A stretch of 64,000 nt of DNA. Source: CAVOOW01 sp963697675 (GTDB taxonomy: Bacteria > Actinomycetota > Actinomycetes > JACCUZ01). The first letter of the stretch is position 1. Each line of letters starts with the position of its first letter. The notes below the pieces were generated by a model, which searched no databases, was not told the DNA's origin, and saw nothing but the letters and a program-made list of their open reading frames with translations. Shown piece by piece: positions 26,257 to 35,796 of the stretch. The stretch is taken from assembly GCA_963697675.1 (NCBI GenBank), contig CAVOOW010000006.1, forward strand, positions 1,488,001 to 1,552,000, given 5' to 3'. The position numbers and the translations under genes are program-made.

Positions 26257-29028
26257 GTGCCGGCGCACGAGGCGCCTCCCCTGCTCGAGACGAAGCTCTA
26301 TGTCCCCAGGTCGCCACGTGGTGTGGTGCCGCGTCCGCGACTGAGCGAGCGACTGGACCGCGGGAGCGCCTCGAAGTTGATGCTCGTTTCCGCACCCGCC
26401 GGCTTCGGCAAGTCGACGTACGTGGCGCAGTGGCTGGCCGCTGGACCGGCGGCGCCGACCGATCAGCGGTCCGCCGCGTGGCTTTCGCTCGACACTGGCG
26501 ACAACCATCCTGCGTCGTTCTGGACCTACCTGATCGCTGCGCTGCGGACGGTGGCACCAGAGGTCGGAGCGAGCGCGCTGGCACTCCTGCAGGCGGCCCA
26601 GCCGCCCCCGATCGAAGCGGTGCTGACCACGCTGGTCAACGATTTCGGGGCCGTGGCGGGCGACATCGTGCTGGTGCTCGACGACTACCACGTCATCGAC
26701 TCGCGCGAGGTGCACGAGGGGATGGTGTTCCTGCTCGACCATCTGCCGCAGCGGTTGCACCTGGTGATCGTCAGCCGCGCCGATCCTGACCTGCCGTTGG
26801 CCCGGCTGCGAGTGCGCGGCGAGCTGGTCGAGACCCGCGCGGCCGACCTGCGCTTCACGCCTGAGGAGGCAGGGGCGTACCTCAACGGGGTGATGGGACT
26901 GGAGCTGACGGCACAGGACCTGGCTGCGCTCGACGGGCGCACCGAAGGTTGGATCGCCGCGCTCCAGCTGGCGGCGCTCTCGATGCAGGGGAGAGACGAC
27001 GTCGCCGGCTTCATCGCCGGCTTCGCGGGTGACGATCGTTACGTCGTCGACTATCTCGTCGAGGAGGTGTTGCAGCGTCAGCCGGACCGTGTCCAGGCCT
27101 TCCTGCTGCAGACCTCCATCCTGGGCCGGCTGAGCGGTCCGCTGTGCGACGCCGTCACCGGTCAGGGTGGTGGCAAGGCAATGCTGGAGGCGCTGGATCG
27201 AGGGAACCTGTTCCTGGTCCCGCTCGACGACCGCCGACGCTGGTATCGCTACCACCATCTCTTCGCCGACGTGTTGCATGCGCGCTTGCTGGACGAGCGG
27301 CCCGACCAGGTGCCGGACCTGCACCGGCGAGCGAGCGCGTGGTACGAGCAGAACGGCGAACGGACCGTGGCCATCGAGCACGCGCTGGCCGGGCAGGACT
27401 TCGAACGGGCGGCCTACCTGTGCGAGCTCGCGATCCCGGCCATGCGCAGGGATCGGCGGGAGATGGCACTGCGTCGCTGGCTCGAGGCGCTCCCTGCCGA
27501 GCTGATCCGCGTCCGGCCCGTGCTCAGCGTCAACTATGCCGGGACCCTCATGTCTACCGGCGAGCTCGAGGGTGTCGAGGCGCTTCTGCAGGACGCCGAG
27601 CGGTTGCTCGACACCACCGATGACGGCGCGGCGCCGGGCACCCGGCCGGCGGCGATGGTCGTCGTGGACGAGGACGAGTTCCGTCGGCTCCCGAGTGCGA
27701 TCGCTATGTACCGCGCCGCGCAGGCCCTGATGGTCGGGGACGTGGCCGGCACCATGACCCATGCCCGTCGGGCGCTCGACCTCGCCGCGCCAGATGACCA
27801 CCTCGGGCGTGGAGGTCCAGAGGCCCTCCTCGGACTCGCGTACTGGACCAGCGGGGACCTCGATGCCGCATACCGCTGGTATGCCGAGGGCACGGCGAGC
27901 CTGGACAAGGCCGGGCACCTCTCCGACGTGGTCGGCTGCGCCATCACCCTGGCAGACATACGGATGGCCCAAGGCCGTCTCCGCGAGGCGATGAGCGTCT
28001 TCGAGCGGGGACTGCAGATTGCGACCGAGCAGGGCGCGCCCGTGCTGAGAGGAGCGGCGGACATGCACGTGGGCATGAGCCAGCTCCTTCGTGAACGCAA
28101 CGACCTCGATGACGCCTTGCAGCACCTGCTGGCCAGCCAGGACCTGGGCGAGCACATGGGGATGCCCCGGAACCCGTATCGGTGGCGGGCCGCGATGGCA
28201 CGGATTCGGGAGGCTGAAGGAGACCTCGGTGGCGCGCTCGACCTGCTCGACCAGGCGGAGCCGTTGTATGTCGGGGACTTCTCGCCCAACGTACGACCGG
28301 TCCAGGCGTTGAAGGCACGCGTCTGGATCGCCCAGGGACGGCCGGGTGACGCGTTGCGCTGGGCCCGTGAGCAGGGCCTGTCCGTGGCCGATGACCTCAG
28401 CTATCTGCGCGAGTTCGAGCACATCACCCTGGCCAGGGCGCTCTTGGCACGGTACGAGAGTGAGCGCACGGAGCCCTTGCTGTACGAGGCAGTCGGGTTC
28501 CTGGGACGTCTTCTCCAAGCAGCCGAAGCAGGTGGCAGGACGGGAAGCGTCATCGAGTGCCTCTTGCTGATGGCTCTCGCGCACCAGATGCAGGGCGACA
28601 TCGCCGCTGCGCTGGTGCCACTGGAACGCGCCCTTGCCCTGGCCGAACCCGAGGACTACGTCCGAATAGTTGTCGACGAAGGCGCACCGATGGCGGTCCT
28701 GCTGGAAGCGGCTGCGAAACGCGGGATCTCACCGAGCTATGTCCGGCGACTGCTGAACGGCATCGGCAACACCGGGGAGGCAACACCGGCACGGCAGGAC
28801 TTGGTCGAGCCGCTGAGCCAACGTGAGCTGGACGTGCTCCGCCTGCTCGCAACCGACCTTGGCGGTCCGGACATCGCTCGCGAGCTCGTGGTGTCCCTGA
28901 ACACCGTGCGAACCCACACGAAGAACATCTACACCAAGCTGGGCGTGAACAACCGCCGCGCAGCGGTCGGCCGGGCCGAGGAGCTCGACCTGTTGCCGCG
29001 GTCTCGCAACCGCCGGACCACGAGCTGA
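26257..29028 (+). CDS. MalT-like LuxR-family ATPase regulator (STAND type)
   Basis: About 923 residues, intact. The N-terminal NTPase domain begins LLETKLYVPRSPRGVVPRPRL, has Walker A SAPAGFGKST and Walker B VLVLDDYH, followed by winged-helix and TPR-like regions. The C-terminal LuxR helix-turn-helix reads LSQRELDVLRLLATDLGGPDIARELVVSLNTVRTHTKNIYTKLGVNNR. In MalT, inducer and ATP drive oligomerisation and promoter activation. Start: GTG 26257 has AAGGAG 6 nt upstream. In-frame GTGs at 26254 and 26230 are alternatives. No obvious target operon is adjacent, the next gene being a DyP peroxidase 45 bases downstream. The signal is unknown. Confidence 0.9.
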   Translation: MPAHEAPPLLETKLYVPRSPRGVVPRPRLSERLDRGSASKLMLVSAPAGFGKSTYVAQWLAAGPAAPTDQRSAAWLSLDTGDNHPASFWTYLIAALRTVAPEVGASALALLQAAQPPPIEAVLTTLVNDFGAVAGDIVLVLDDYHVIDSREVHEGMVFLLDHLPQRLHLVIVSRADPDLPLARLRVRGELVETRAADLRFTPEEAGAYLNGVMGLELTAQDLAALDGRTEGWIAALQLAALSMQGRDDVAGFIAGFAGDDRYVVDYLVEEVLQRQPDRVQAFLLQTSILGRLSGPLCDAVTGQGGGKAMLEALDRGNLFLVPLDDRRRWYRYHHLFADVLHARLLDERPDQVPDLHRRASAWYEQNGERTVAIEHALAGQDFERAAYLCELAIPAMRRDRREMALRRWLEALPAELIRVRPVLSVNYAGTLMSTGELEGVEALLQDAERLLDTTDDGAAPGTRPAAMVVVDEDEFRRLPSAIAMYRAAQALMVGDVAGTMTHARRALDLAAPDDHLGRGGPEALLGLAYWTSGDLDAAYRWYAEGTASLDKAGHLSDVVGCAITLADIRMAQGRLREAMSVFERGLQIATEQGAPVLRGAADMHVGMSQLLRERNDLDDALQHLLASQDLGEHMGMPRNPYRWRAAMARIREAEGDLGGALDLLDQAEPLYVGDFSPNVRPVQALKARVWIAQGRPGDALRWAREQGLSVADDLSYLREFEHITLARALLARYESERTEPLLYEAVGFLGRLLQAAEAGGRTGSVIECLLLMALAHQMQGDIAAALVPLERALALAEPEDYVRIVVDEGAPMAVLLEAAAKRGISPSYVRRLLNGIGNTGEATPARQDLVEPLSQRELDVLRLLATDLGGPDIARELVVSLNTVRTHTKNIYTKLGVNNRRAAVGRAEELDLLPRSRNRRTTS

Positions 29029-29073
29029 CCGAGCGGTCGAAAGTCAGCACATGGGTTCTGGCAGGCTTCAATC

Positions 29074-29976
29074 ATGACGGCGCAGCCGGGAATCTTCGCG
29101 TTCGGCACCTCGGAGCACTGCTACCTCGAGCTGCGGCTGACCGCTGATGCCGACCCTGCGCGGCTGCTGGCGGCGGTCGCCGGCCACACCGAGTCGCTGT
29201 CGACAACCGGCGGCGTGAACGTGGTCGTGGGGGTGCGCCCGGAGCTTTGGCCCGGGCTCGCCGGGAGCCGGCCCCAGGACAGCATCGGCATGAACGAGGA
29301 CGTGGTCGGGCTTGACGGGTTCAGGATGCCGGCCACCCAGCGCGACGCGTGGATCTGGGTGTCGGGCGGATCTCGCACGTCGGTCTTCGACGCCACGGCC
29401 GCGCTGACCAGCGCGCTGGCCGAGGTCGCGACGGTCGAGAGCGAGCTGGACGGCTGGGTGTACCAGCAGGACCGCGACCTGACCGGGTTCGTCGACGGCA
29501 CCAAGAACCCGTCCGCGTTCGAGGCCCCCGAGATCGTGGCGCCGGGCGGGGCGGGCAGCGTCGTCCTGGTGCAGGTGTGGGAGCACGACTCCGCGGCCCT
29601 GGCCGCCATGACGATTGCGGCGCAGGAGGACATGATCGGGCGCAGCAAGGCGGACAGCGTCGAGCTGGCTGAAGAGGTGATGCCGCCCACCGCCCACGTA
29701 CCGCGCACGACGGTGACCTCGGCAGACGGCGAGGAGCTGCGGATCCTGCGGCGCAACACGGCGTACGGGACGCCGTCCCAGCACGGCACGGTATTTGTCG
29801 GCATCAGCGCCGACCGGGCTCGACTGAAGGCGATGCTCGACCGGATGGCAGGTGTAGGTGACGGCGTCCGCGACGCGCTCACCCGGGTCACGACCCCGCT
29901 GACTGGTGGCTACTACTACGTGCCGTCGCTGGAGCAGCTCGCCTCGTATGCCGCGCCGATCGAACCCGAGGACTGA
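29074..29976 (+). CDS. DyP-type peroxidase
   Basis: A 300-residue heme peroxidase of the bacterial B-type. The distal motif is GFVDGTKNP with its catalytic Asp. HVPRTT carries the likely proximal His, and ILRRNTAYG carries the conserved distal Arg. No Tat or Sec signal is present, so it acts in the cytosol or inside an encapsulin. No encapsulin gene or C-terminal targeting tail is evident; it ends APIEPED. It starts 45 bases after the LuxR regulator in the same direction, so it may be under that regulator or cotranscribed. It is not preceded by a strong ribosome site. Confidence 0.92.
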   Translation: MTAQPGIFAFGTSEHCYLELRLTADADPARLLAAVAGHTESLSTTGGVNVVVGVRPELWPGLAGSRPQDSIGMNEDVVGLDGFRMPATQRDAWIWVSGGSRTSVFDATAALTSALAEVATVESELDGWVYQQDRDLTGFVDGTKNPSAFEAPEIVAPGGAGSVVLVQVWEHDSAALAAMTIAAQEDMIGRSKADSVELAEEVMPPTAHVPRTTVTSADGEELRILRRNTAYGTPSQHGTVFVGISADRARLKAMLDRMAGVGDGVRDALTRVTTPLTGGYYYVPSLEQLASYAAPIEPED

Positions 29977-30047
29977 ACCGCCGACAGGCCCGTTCACGCA
30001 TTGTTCGCTTGCACCGACGTCGCCAGCGCGGCACGATTCACGCCATC

Positions 30048-30374
30048 ATGACTAATCACGCCACCGTGACATCCGAACCGACCTCCTTGGACGACCGGTT
30101 GCTGCGTCTGTTCGCCGATCCGCTGCGGGCGCAGCTGGTCTCTCTGCTGGCCGCGGAGCAGCTGTGCACGTGTCACCTCGCCGAGATGACCGGCGCGCTG
30201 CCGTCGGCGATCAGCAACCATCTTCGTCAGCTGAAGGCGGCCGACATCGTGGAGGGTGAGCCGTGCGGTCGCTACACGTACTACCGGCTGGCTCCTGAGG
30301 CCCTCGAGGCGATGTCCGAGCAGTTCGCGGGGCTCGCACGGGCTGCTCGGGTCGCGCCGAAGCGACCGTGCTGA
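30048..30374 (+). CDS. arsR: ArsR-family arsenic/metalloid repressor
   Basis: A 108-residue winged-helix repressor. The sensing motif ELCTCHLAEMTG in the recognition region provides the paired Cys that bind As(III)/Sb(III), similar to ELCVCDL of classical ArsR. Extra cysteines occur at EPCGRYTY and at the C-terminus (KRPC). SAISNHLRQLKAADIVEG is the DNA-contact helix and turn. The stop overlaps the aquaporin start (TGATG), making it the first gene of a three-gene arsenic operon. It should bind its own promoter in the 71-base gap after the peroxidase gene and leave it when arsenite binds. Confidence 0.92.
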   Translation: MTNHATVTSEPTSLDDRLLRLFADPLRAQLVSLLAAEQLCTCHLAEMTGALPSAISNHLRQLKAADIVEGEPCGRYTYYRLAPEALEAMSEQFAGLARAARVAPKRPC

Positions 30375-31129
30375 TGCCCGACATGCCGTTGGAGGGTCGA
30401 CGGCTGTTGGCCGAGTTCGTCGGCACCGGGCTGCTCGTCACTGTGGTCGTCGGATCGGGCATCGCTGCGCAGCGCCTGTCGCCCGACGACGTCGGCCTGC
30501 AGCTGCTGGAGAACTCCACGGCGACCGCGTTGGGCCTGGCCGTGCTCATCCTGATGCTCGGCCCGGTCTCCGGGGCCCACTTCAACCCGGTGGTCTCGGC
30601 CGCAGACTGGCTGCTCGGCCGTCGCACTCGTGCGGGCATCAGCGGACGGGAGGTCGCCAGCTACACCGTCGCCCAGACCACCGGGGGGATCGCCGGAGCG
30701 CTGCTGGCGAACCTGATGTTCGACGTCCCCACGGAGTTCTCGACGAGGGACAGATCCGACTGGCACCTCTGGATCGGCGAGATCGTCGCGACGGTCGGCC
30801 TGGTGGCATTGATCTTCGCTCTCGCCCGCACTGGGCGTGGTGCCTGGGCCGCGCCGGCCGTCGGCGCCTACATCGGTGCCGCCTACTGGTTCACCTCGAG
30901 CACCTCCTTCGCGAACCCGAGTGTGACCGTGGGCCGGATGTTCACCGACACGTTTGCCGGCATCGAACCGTCCTCGGTGCCGGGCTTCGTGCTGGCGCAG
31001 CTCGTCGGCGGGGCGCTGGGCCTGCTGCTCGTGCGCGCGCTCTATCCCGACGTCGCCGCCGCCGCGGACGAGGTGGTCGTCCCTCACGTCGAAACAACCC
31101 ACGAACCGATAGCACGGAGACCGCTATGA
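30374..31129 (+). CDS. MIP-family channel (arsenic-operon aquaglyceroporin)
   Basis: A channel of about 251 residues with six membrane helices. The two half-helix boxes are altered from NPA: SGAHFNPVV and SFANPSVT. Placed between arsR and arsC, it fits the AqpS type, which lets arsenite made by ArsC leave down its gradient instead of an ArsB/Acr3 pump. ATG 30374 overlaps the arsR stop. GTG 30368 is an alternative. Its own stop overlaps arsC (ATGA). No other arsenite efflux gene is in the window. Selectivity for As(OH)3 is inferred from the operon. Confidence 0.9.
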   Translation: MPDMPLEGRRLLAEFVGTGLLVTVVVGSGIAAQRLSPDDVGLQLLENSTATALGLAVLILMLGPVSGAHFNPVVSAADWLLGRRTRAGISGREVASYTVAQTTGGIAGALLANLMFDVPTEFSTRDRSDWHLWIGEIVATVGLVALIFALARTGRGAWAAPAVGAYIGAAYWFTSSTSFANPSVTVGRMFTDTFAGIEPSSVPGFVLAQLVGGALGLLLVRALYPDVAAAADEVVVPHVETTHEPIARRPL

Positions 31130-31578
31130 CCGACAAGCCCAGCATTCTGTTTGCCTGCAAGGCAAACGCCGGTCGCAGCGTGACCGGCAAGCTGCTCGCC
31201 GAGCACTACGCAGGAGACCGGGCGCGCATCTTCTCCGCCGGCTCCGAGCCCGGTGATCACGTACATCCCGAGGTCGCCGCAGTGCTGGCCTCACTCGGCC
31301 TCGACACCACCAAGGAGACTCCGAAGGGTTTCGACCCCAACGCCACCTACACGGCGGTCGTCACCATGGGTTGCGGTGAGGCGTGTCCCTTCTACGCCGG
31401 CGCACGGTACGAGGACTGGGAGCTCGACGACCCGAAGGGCCAGGACGAGCCGACCGTGAGACGCATCGTCGCCGACATCGACGGTCGTGTCCGGCGTTTG
31501 CTGGGACAACTGCTTCCGGACGTTCAACTGCCGCCCTCAGTACTCGTCGGAATACCGACTCGGACGGTGCCGGAGTAG
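31126..31578 (+). CDS. arsC: Arsenate reductase, low-molecular-weight phosphatase type
   Basis: 150 residues that reduce arsenate to arsenite in the cytosol. The P-loop is FACKANAGRS with nucleophile Cys11 and Arg17 (C-x5-R). A second redox region, MGCGEACPFYAGARYEDWELDDPKGQ, matches the actinobacterial ArsC group that couples to mycothiol/mycoredoxin or thioredoxin and carries the general-acid Asp (DDP). It overlaps the aquaporin gene by ATGA. The tail after LLPDV is a little longer than usual. Last gene of the operon. Confidence 0.92.
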   Translation: MTDKPSILFACKANAGRSVTGKLLAEHYAGDRARIFSAGSEPGDHVHPEVAAVLASLGLDTTKETPKGFDPNATYTAVVTMGCGEACPFYAGARYEDWELDDPKGQDEPTVRRIVADIDGRVRRLLGQLLPDVQLPPSVLVGIPTRTVPE

Positions 31579-31781
31579 AGGCCCGCCGACCCTCGACGAA
31601 TGGCTCGCGGCGGTCCAGCATGGTGTCTGTGCGTTGGGTCCGATATCCCCCCAAGCCACCCGCCCGACACCGGGGCGACACGTCGGCGACACCGCGACGT
31701 CAGAACGATGGACAACCGTCGGAGACGTCGTCCCGCGGCCAACGCGAGGGGCGGTTCGACTAGCCGAGAGTTGGAGGACAG

Positions 31782-33233
31782 ATGCGACCGATGTGGGCAG
31801 TCATCCCGGTATTCGTGCTCGGAGTTGCGGCTGGAGCGAGCGGCGCGTTGGCGACTGCGACCTCGCACGACGCTCCCTCCGAGCAACACTCGCAGTTGGC
31901 CGCTTTGTCGGTGCTGCCGTCGTCAACAGTCCGGGCGGGGTCTCCGGTCTCGGGCGCCTTTCTGACCACGCAGAACCGCGCGGACGCGAAGGCGAACGGC
32001 GTCGACGCCCCAGACACCGGGCCGGTGTTCGCCAACCAGCCCGTGCAGGGTGTCAGTGCGGTGATCCCGGCCGGACACGGGCAGTGGTGGGTGCTGGCCG
32101 ACAACGGATACGGCACCCGCAACACGTCTGCCGACTGGCAGCTCGTGGTGTACCGGATGGATCTCGACCTCGGGTCAGGCACCGCTCCGCGCGTACTTCA
32201 GGCGGTTGTGCTCAGTGATCCCCACAAGTACGTGCCGTGGAAGACCGTCTGCGATCCGACGGTGGGCACAGACCTTCCGCCGTTCGACTTCAACGTGCTG
32301 CCCGCCACAGTGCCCGCCGCTTGCGGCACCGACCCCTCCGCTCGGCTGCTCACGGGATTCGACTTCGACCCGGAGTCGATCGAGATCGACCGCGCGGGCA
32401 CCTTCTGGATCGGGGACGAGTTCGGCCCGTTCGTGCTGCACGCCGACCGCCACGGTCGCCTCCTCGAGGCGCCGATCGCGACTCCTGGCGTCAAGTCGCC
32501 GCAGAACCCGACGCTCGACGTGCTTGGCGGAGAGCGTCCCAACCTCTCGTCGAGCCGCGGATTCGAGAGCATGGCCATCGACCCGAGCCGCCGGCACCTG
32601 TTCGCGATGCTCGAGGGTGCCGTCGGGGACGACGATGCGCAGGACCTGCGCATCTTTGACCTGAACCTGCGGACCCACCACTTCACCGACAACGTCCGGC
32701 GGCTGCGGCTGGAGATGCCGGGTGCGAAGGTCAACCTTCCGGCCCTGCATCTGGTCGGCGGCGCGCAGGCCTACCCCGGCAGCACGACGCCGACCGGCAC
32801 GGGAGGCGAGTCAGCAGCGGAGCTGACGGCCGTCAACTCCCATCAGTTCCTGGTCGTCGAGAGAGACAGCAATGGCGACGGGGTGGCCGCGCCGCGGTTC
32901 AAGAAGGTCTTCCTGCTCGACACGGACAGCCGCAGTCACCACGGCTACCTGGCCAAGGATCTTCTCGTCGACCTGATGGCCATTCCGGATCCTGCACAAA
33001 TCGGGGGTGACGGCGATTTCTTCCGGTTCCCGTTCAACACCATCGAGTCGGTGCACGTCGTGAGTCCTGACACCGTCCTGGTCGCGAACGACAACAACTA
33101 CCCCTTCTCGAACGGCCGGTCGCGCAGTCGCACGAATGAGCGGACCGGGCCGCTCGCGCCGGACGACAACGAATTCATCCTCATCAAGCTCGGAGAACGG
33201 CTCAAGGTCGACCAGCGCATCCTTCGGCCCTGA
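31782..33233 (+). CDS. Secreted esterase-like activity of phytase family protein
   Basis: 483 residues. A Sec signal (VIPVFVLGVAAGASGALATA) is followed by a beta-propeller-like domain of the PF13449 type: VSAVIPAGHGQWWVLADNGYGTR, then LTGFDFDPESIEIDRAGTFWIGDEFGPFVLH, then SRGFESMAIDP and a C-terminal FNTIESVHVV...VANDNNYPFSNGR. The repeated acidic DxDPES and GDEFGP motifs suggest calcium or phosphate-ester binding. GGAGG lies 5 nt before ATG 31782. About 200 bases after arsC show no gene, so it is probably a separate unit. Substrate uncertain; family members are annotated from similarity to phytase-associated esterases. Confidence 0.85.
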   Translation: MRPMWAVIPVFVLGVAAGASGALATATSHDAPSEQHSQLAALSVLPSSTVRAGSPVSGAFLTTQNRADAKANGVDAPDTGPVFANQPVQGVSAVIPAGHGQWWVLADNGYGTRNTSADWQLVVYRMDLDLGSGTAPRVLQAVVLSDPHKYVPWKTVCDPTVGTDLPPFDFNVLPATVPAACGTDPSARLLTGFDFDPESIEIDRAGTFWIGDEFGPFVLHADRHGRLLEAPIATPGVKSPQNPTLDVLGGERPNLSSSRGFESMAIDPSRRHLFAMLEGAVGDDDAQDLRIFDLNLRTHHFTDNVRRLRLEMPGAKVNLPALHLVGGAQAYPGSTTPTGTGGESAAELTAVNSHQFLVVERDSNGDGVAAPRFKKVFLLDTDSRSHHGYLAKDLLVDLMAIPDPAQIGGDGDFFRFPFNTIESVHVVSPDTVLVANDNNYPFSNGRSRSRTNERTGPLAPDDNEFILIKLGERLKVDQRILRP

Positions 33234-33410
33234 CGCCCGAGGGCAAGATGCCGGCGGGCTCGGTGCTGCGCCGCGGAGCGCGGCCGGACGGGTTCGGGCC
33301 ATCGAGCGCGCAAAAGCCTGGCAGACTCGCAATAACGCAGCACCTGCAAGAACACGGGTCAGTCCCTCCCGTTGGTCGTCCGGTTCCATCCCGGCTCCGA
33401 GGGGAGCGCA

Positions 33411-34739
33411 ATGACCGACGTCTCCCGTCCCATCGGTCGCACCGCCGTCCCGCAAACTTCCACGGACGGGCCGGTCGGGCTCGGGAGGCGAACGGCTGCC
33501 GAGCCTGGGTCACCCGAGGTGCATCGAGTCGGCTGGCGATTCGTCTCGCTGTACACGTTGGCGTACATGAGCACGTGTCTAGTGTTCCTCGCGCCCGCGC
33601 TGGTCACCTTGGCACTGAAGGTCAACTCGCTCGTGGGGATCGAGCAGGCGCCGAACAGCTTGGCGCTCGTCACCGGGACCGGCGCCCTGGTGTCATTGTT
33701 CGGCAACCCGTTCTTCGGCAGGATGAGCGACCGCACGTCGTCGCGGCTGGGCATGCGACGGCCCTGGATGGTGACCGGCCTGATCGGCGGTTCCCTCGGC
33801 ATCCTCATCGTCGCCTTGGCACCCAACATCGCGGTCGTCCTGCTCGGATGGTGCGCCGCCCAGCTGTTCTTCAACGCGCTGCTCGCCGCCATGGTGGCGG
33901 TGTTGCCGGACCAGGTCCCTGCCGCTCAACGCGGCATGATGTCCGGTGTCCTGGGCGTCTGTCTGCCCATCGCGTCGGTCACGGGCACCTTCGTGGTCCA
34001 GCTCTTCACCGGCAACCAGCTGGCCATGTTCCTCGGCCCGTGCGCGATCGGTGGTTTCTTCATCCTGGTCTTTGCGGTCACGCTGAAGGACCGCCGGCTG
34101 GCCAAGGCGGACAAGCCGACCTGGTCGTTGCGGGAGTTCCTCAGCACGTTCTACGTCAATCCCGGGAAGAGCCCTGACTTCGCCTGGGCTTTCGCGAGCC
34201 GGTTCATGTTCGTGCTGGCCTATGCCTTCCTGACCACCTACCAGGCCTACTACCTGCTGGACAGGATCGGCAGCGCCGAGGACGACGTGCCGCACCAGAT
34301 CTTCCTCGGCACACTCGCCCAGGCCGTCGTCCTCGTTGCCGCTTCGCTGTTCTTTGGCAGGCTCTCCGACCGCACCGGCCGGCGGAAGGTCTTCGTCGCC
34401 ATCGCGTCGATCCTCTACGGGCTGGCGTTGTTCGTGGTCGCTCTCGCCAGCAGCTTCAACGGTTACCTCGTCGGCATGGCACTCGGCGGACTCGGCTTCG
34501 GCATGTACATGGCAGTCGACCTCGCCCTTGTTGCGGACGTACTTCCGGACAAGGCCAACACTGCCAAGGATCTCGGCGTGCTCAACATCGCCGGCGCTCT
34601 TCCGTTCTCCGTCGCGCCGGCGATCGCGCCGTTCATCCTGGCGATCGGCGGCGGCGGTTACGGCGCGCTGTACGCGGTCGCCGGGGTCTGCGCCATCGTC
34701 GGAGCCTTCGCGATACTGCCCGTGAAGGGCGTGCGGTGA
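33411..34739 (+). CDS. MFS transporter (SLC45/sugar-cation-symporter-like)
   Basis: 442 residues with about 12 membrane helices in two halves. The MFS loop 2-3 motif is GRMSDRTSSRLGMRRPWM in the N-half and GRLSDRTGRRKVF in the C-half, the RRP form seen in sucrose-H+ symporter/SLC45 relatives. The cytoplasmic N-terminal extension is about 40 residues. GAGGGGAG precedes ATG 33411. An in-frame ATG at 33372 has no ribosome site. It is a single gene between the esterase and the SH3 protein. A glucoside or other sugar is a guess from the loop motif. Confidence 0.88.
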   Translation: MTDVSRPIGRTAVPQTSTDGPVGLGRRTAAEPGSPEVHRVGWRFVSLYTLAYMSTCLVFLAPALVTLALKVNSLVGIEQAPNSLALVTGTGALVSLFGNPFFGRMSDRTSSRLGMRRPWMVTGLIGGSLGILIVALAPNIAVVLLGWCAAQLFFNALLAAMVAVLPDQVPAAQRGMMSGVLGVCLPIASVTGTFVVQLFTGNQLAMFLGPCAIGGFFILVFAVTLKDRRLAKADKPTWSLREFLSTFYVNPGKSPDFAWAFASRFMFVLAYAFLTTYQAYYLLDRIGSAEDDVPHQIFLGTLAQAVVLVAASLFFGRLSDRTGRRKVFVAIASILYGLALFVVALASSFNGYLVGMALGGLGFGMYMAVDLALVADVLPDKANTAKDLGVLNIAGALPFSVAPAIAPFILAIGGGGYGALYAVAGVCAIVGAFAILPVKGVR

Positions 34740-34919
34740 GCAACCGCCACCCGCAACCTCGGGCAACGACAGGGCGTGTACGCCGGGGTTACCCACGGTC
34801 ACGATCCCGCGAAACAGGAGTCGAGTCGGAGAAAGGCGGGTAAGGGCAGCAACGAGCCCGAGGCATGGATGTGCTTGACTCGGGCGGTCCACCGCCCCCG
34901 TCCCTCAAGGTGATCGAGA

Positions 34920-35780
34920 GTGCCTGCCGGCCACCACCGGAAGACCTCGCCCTGGAAGCTGCGGCTTCGGCGACTGCGCACGCCTGCTGGTTTCGCCCTG
35001 GCCCTGGCGACGGCGATCCCTGTTGCCGCGAGCGCGCAGACCACGACTGACAGACCCGTGACGGCGGCGGCTGCCTCGCACGCCCAGCAGGTCGTCCGCT
35101 CCGAGATGCCCGCCGCATCGCGCTCGAGGAGTCAGCTGACTTCGCTCGTTCCGCAGTCGGCGACGGCGACCGAGCCGGCGGTCCGGCCGCGGCCGAGATG
35201 GACGACGACGCGGGTCAACGTCTGGCGCGGACCGGGCGAGGACTCCAAACTGATCACGGTCCTCGACACCGGTGCGAAGCTGCACGTGACGGGGACGATC
35301 CACGGCCGGTGGGCGGAGATTGCGTGGAAGGGCCGGACCGCGTGGGTGCGCAAGGCCTACCTCGCCCGGTCAAAGCCGACCGTGATCACCCGGGCAGCCG
35401 GCGTCGCTCCGGTCGCTGGCGTGTCGGGCAAACCGTGTCCCGACGGCTCGGCGGTCGAGAGCGGTCTCCAACCGAACACCGTGAGGCTCTACCGCGCCGT
35501 CTGTGCTGCGTTCCCCGCGGTCAGTGCCTGGGGCGGCAGGTCCGGCTCCGGCGGCGACCATGGCGTCGGACGGGCCCTGGACATCATGTCCTCCGGCTCG
35601 CTCCGTGACTCGATCGCGAGCTGGGTCCGCTCGCACGCCTCCCAGTTCGGCGTCAGTTACGTCATCAACGCACAGCACATCTGGTCGGTGGAGCGCAGCA
35701 GCGAGGGCTGGCGCGCCATGGAGGACCGTGGGTCAACGACGGCCAACCACTACGACCACGTGCACGTGTCCGTCTACTGA
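34920..35780 (+). CDS. Secreted protein with SH3b domain and ARB_07466-like C-terminal domain
   Basis: 286 residues. A long basic N-region and a hydrophobic stretch (FALALATAIPVAASA) form a signal peptide ending near residue 39. A bacterial SH3 domain (TTRVNVWRGPGEDSKLITVL through WVRKAYLAR, about 97-150) probably binds the cell wall. The C-terminal domain (WGGRSGSGGDHGVGRALDIM through NHYDHVHVS) has the His/Asp arrangement of D-Ala-D-Ala-carboxypeptidase-like zinc sites, found in many actinobacterial wall proteins. Start GTG 34920 has only a weak ribosome site. The gene is convergent with DUF899 downstream. A wall-hydrolase or wall-binding role is inferred. Confidence 0.83.
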   Translation: MPAGHHRKTSPWKLRLRRLRTPAGFALALATAIPVAASAQTTTDRPVTAAAASHAQQVVRSEMPAASRSRSQLTSLVPQSATATEPAVRPRPRWTTTRVNVWRGPGEDSKLITVLDTGAKLHVTGTIHGRWAEIAWKGRTAWVRKAYLARSKPTVITRAAGVAPVAGVSGKPCPDGSAVESGLQPNTVRLYRAVCAAFPAVSAWGGRSGSGGDHGVGRALDIMSSGSLRDSIASWVRSHASQFGVSYVINAQHIWSVERSSEGWRAMEDRGSTTANHYDHVHVSVY

Positions 35781-35796
35781 CCCGGGTCGGCCGCAC

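Noticed and set aside
26092..28584. 830-codon open frame on the minus strand
   Set aside because: It lies opposite the MalT-like regulator, has Arg/Gln/His-rich composition with no domain, and follows from GC-rich codon bias.
34740..34919. Possible c-di-AMP (ydaO) riboswitch before the secreted SH3 protein
   Set aside because: Actinobacterial wall-protein genes often carry it, but I could not find the conserved paired elements in these 180 bases.
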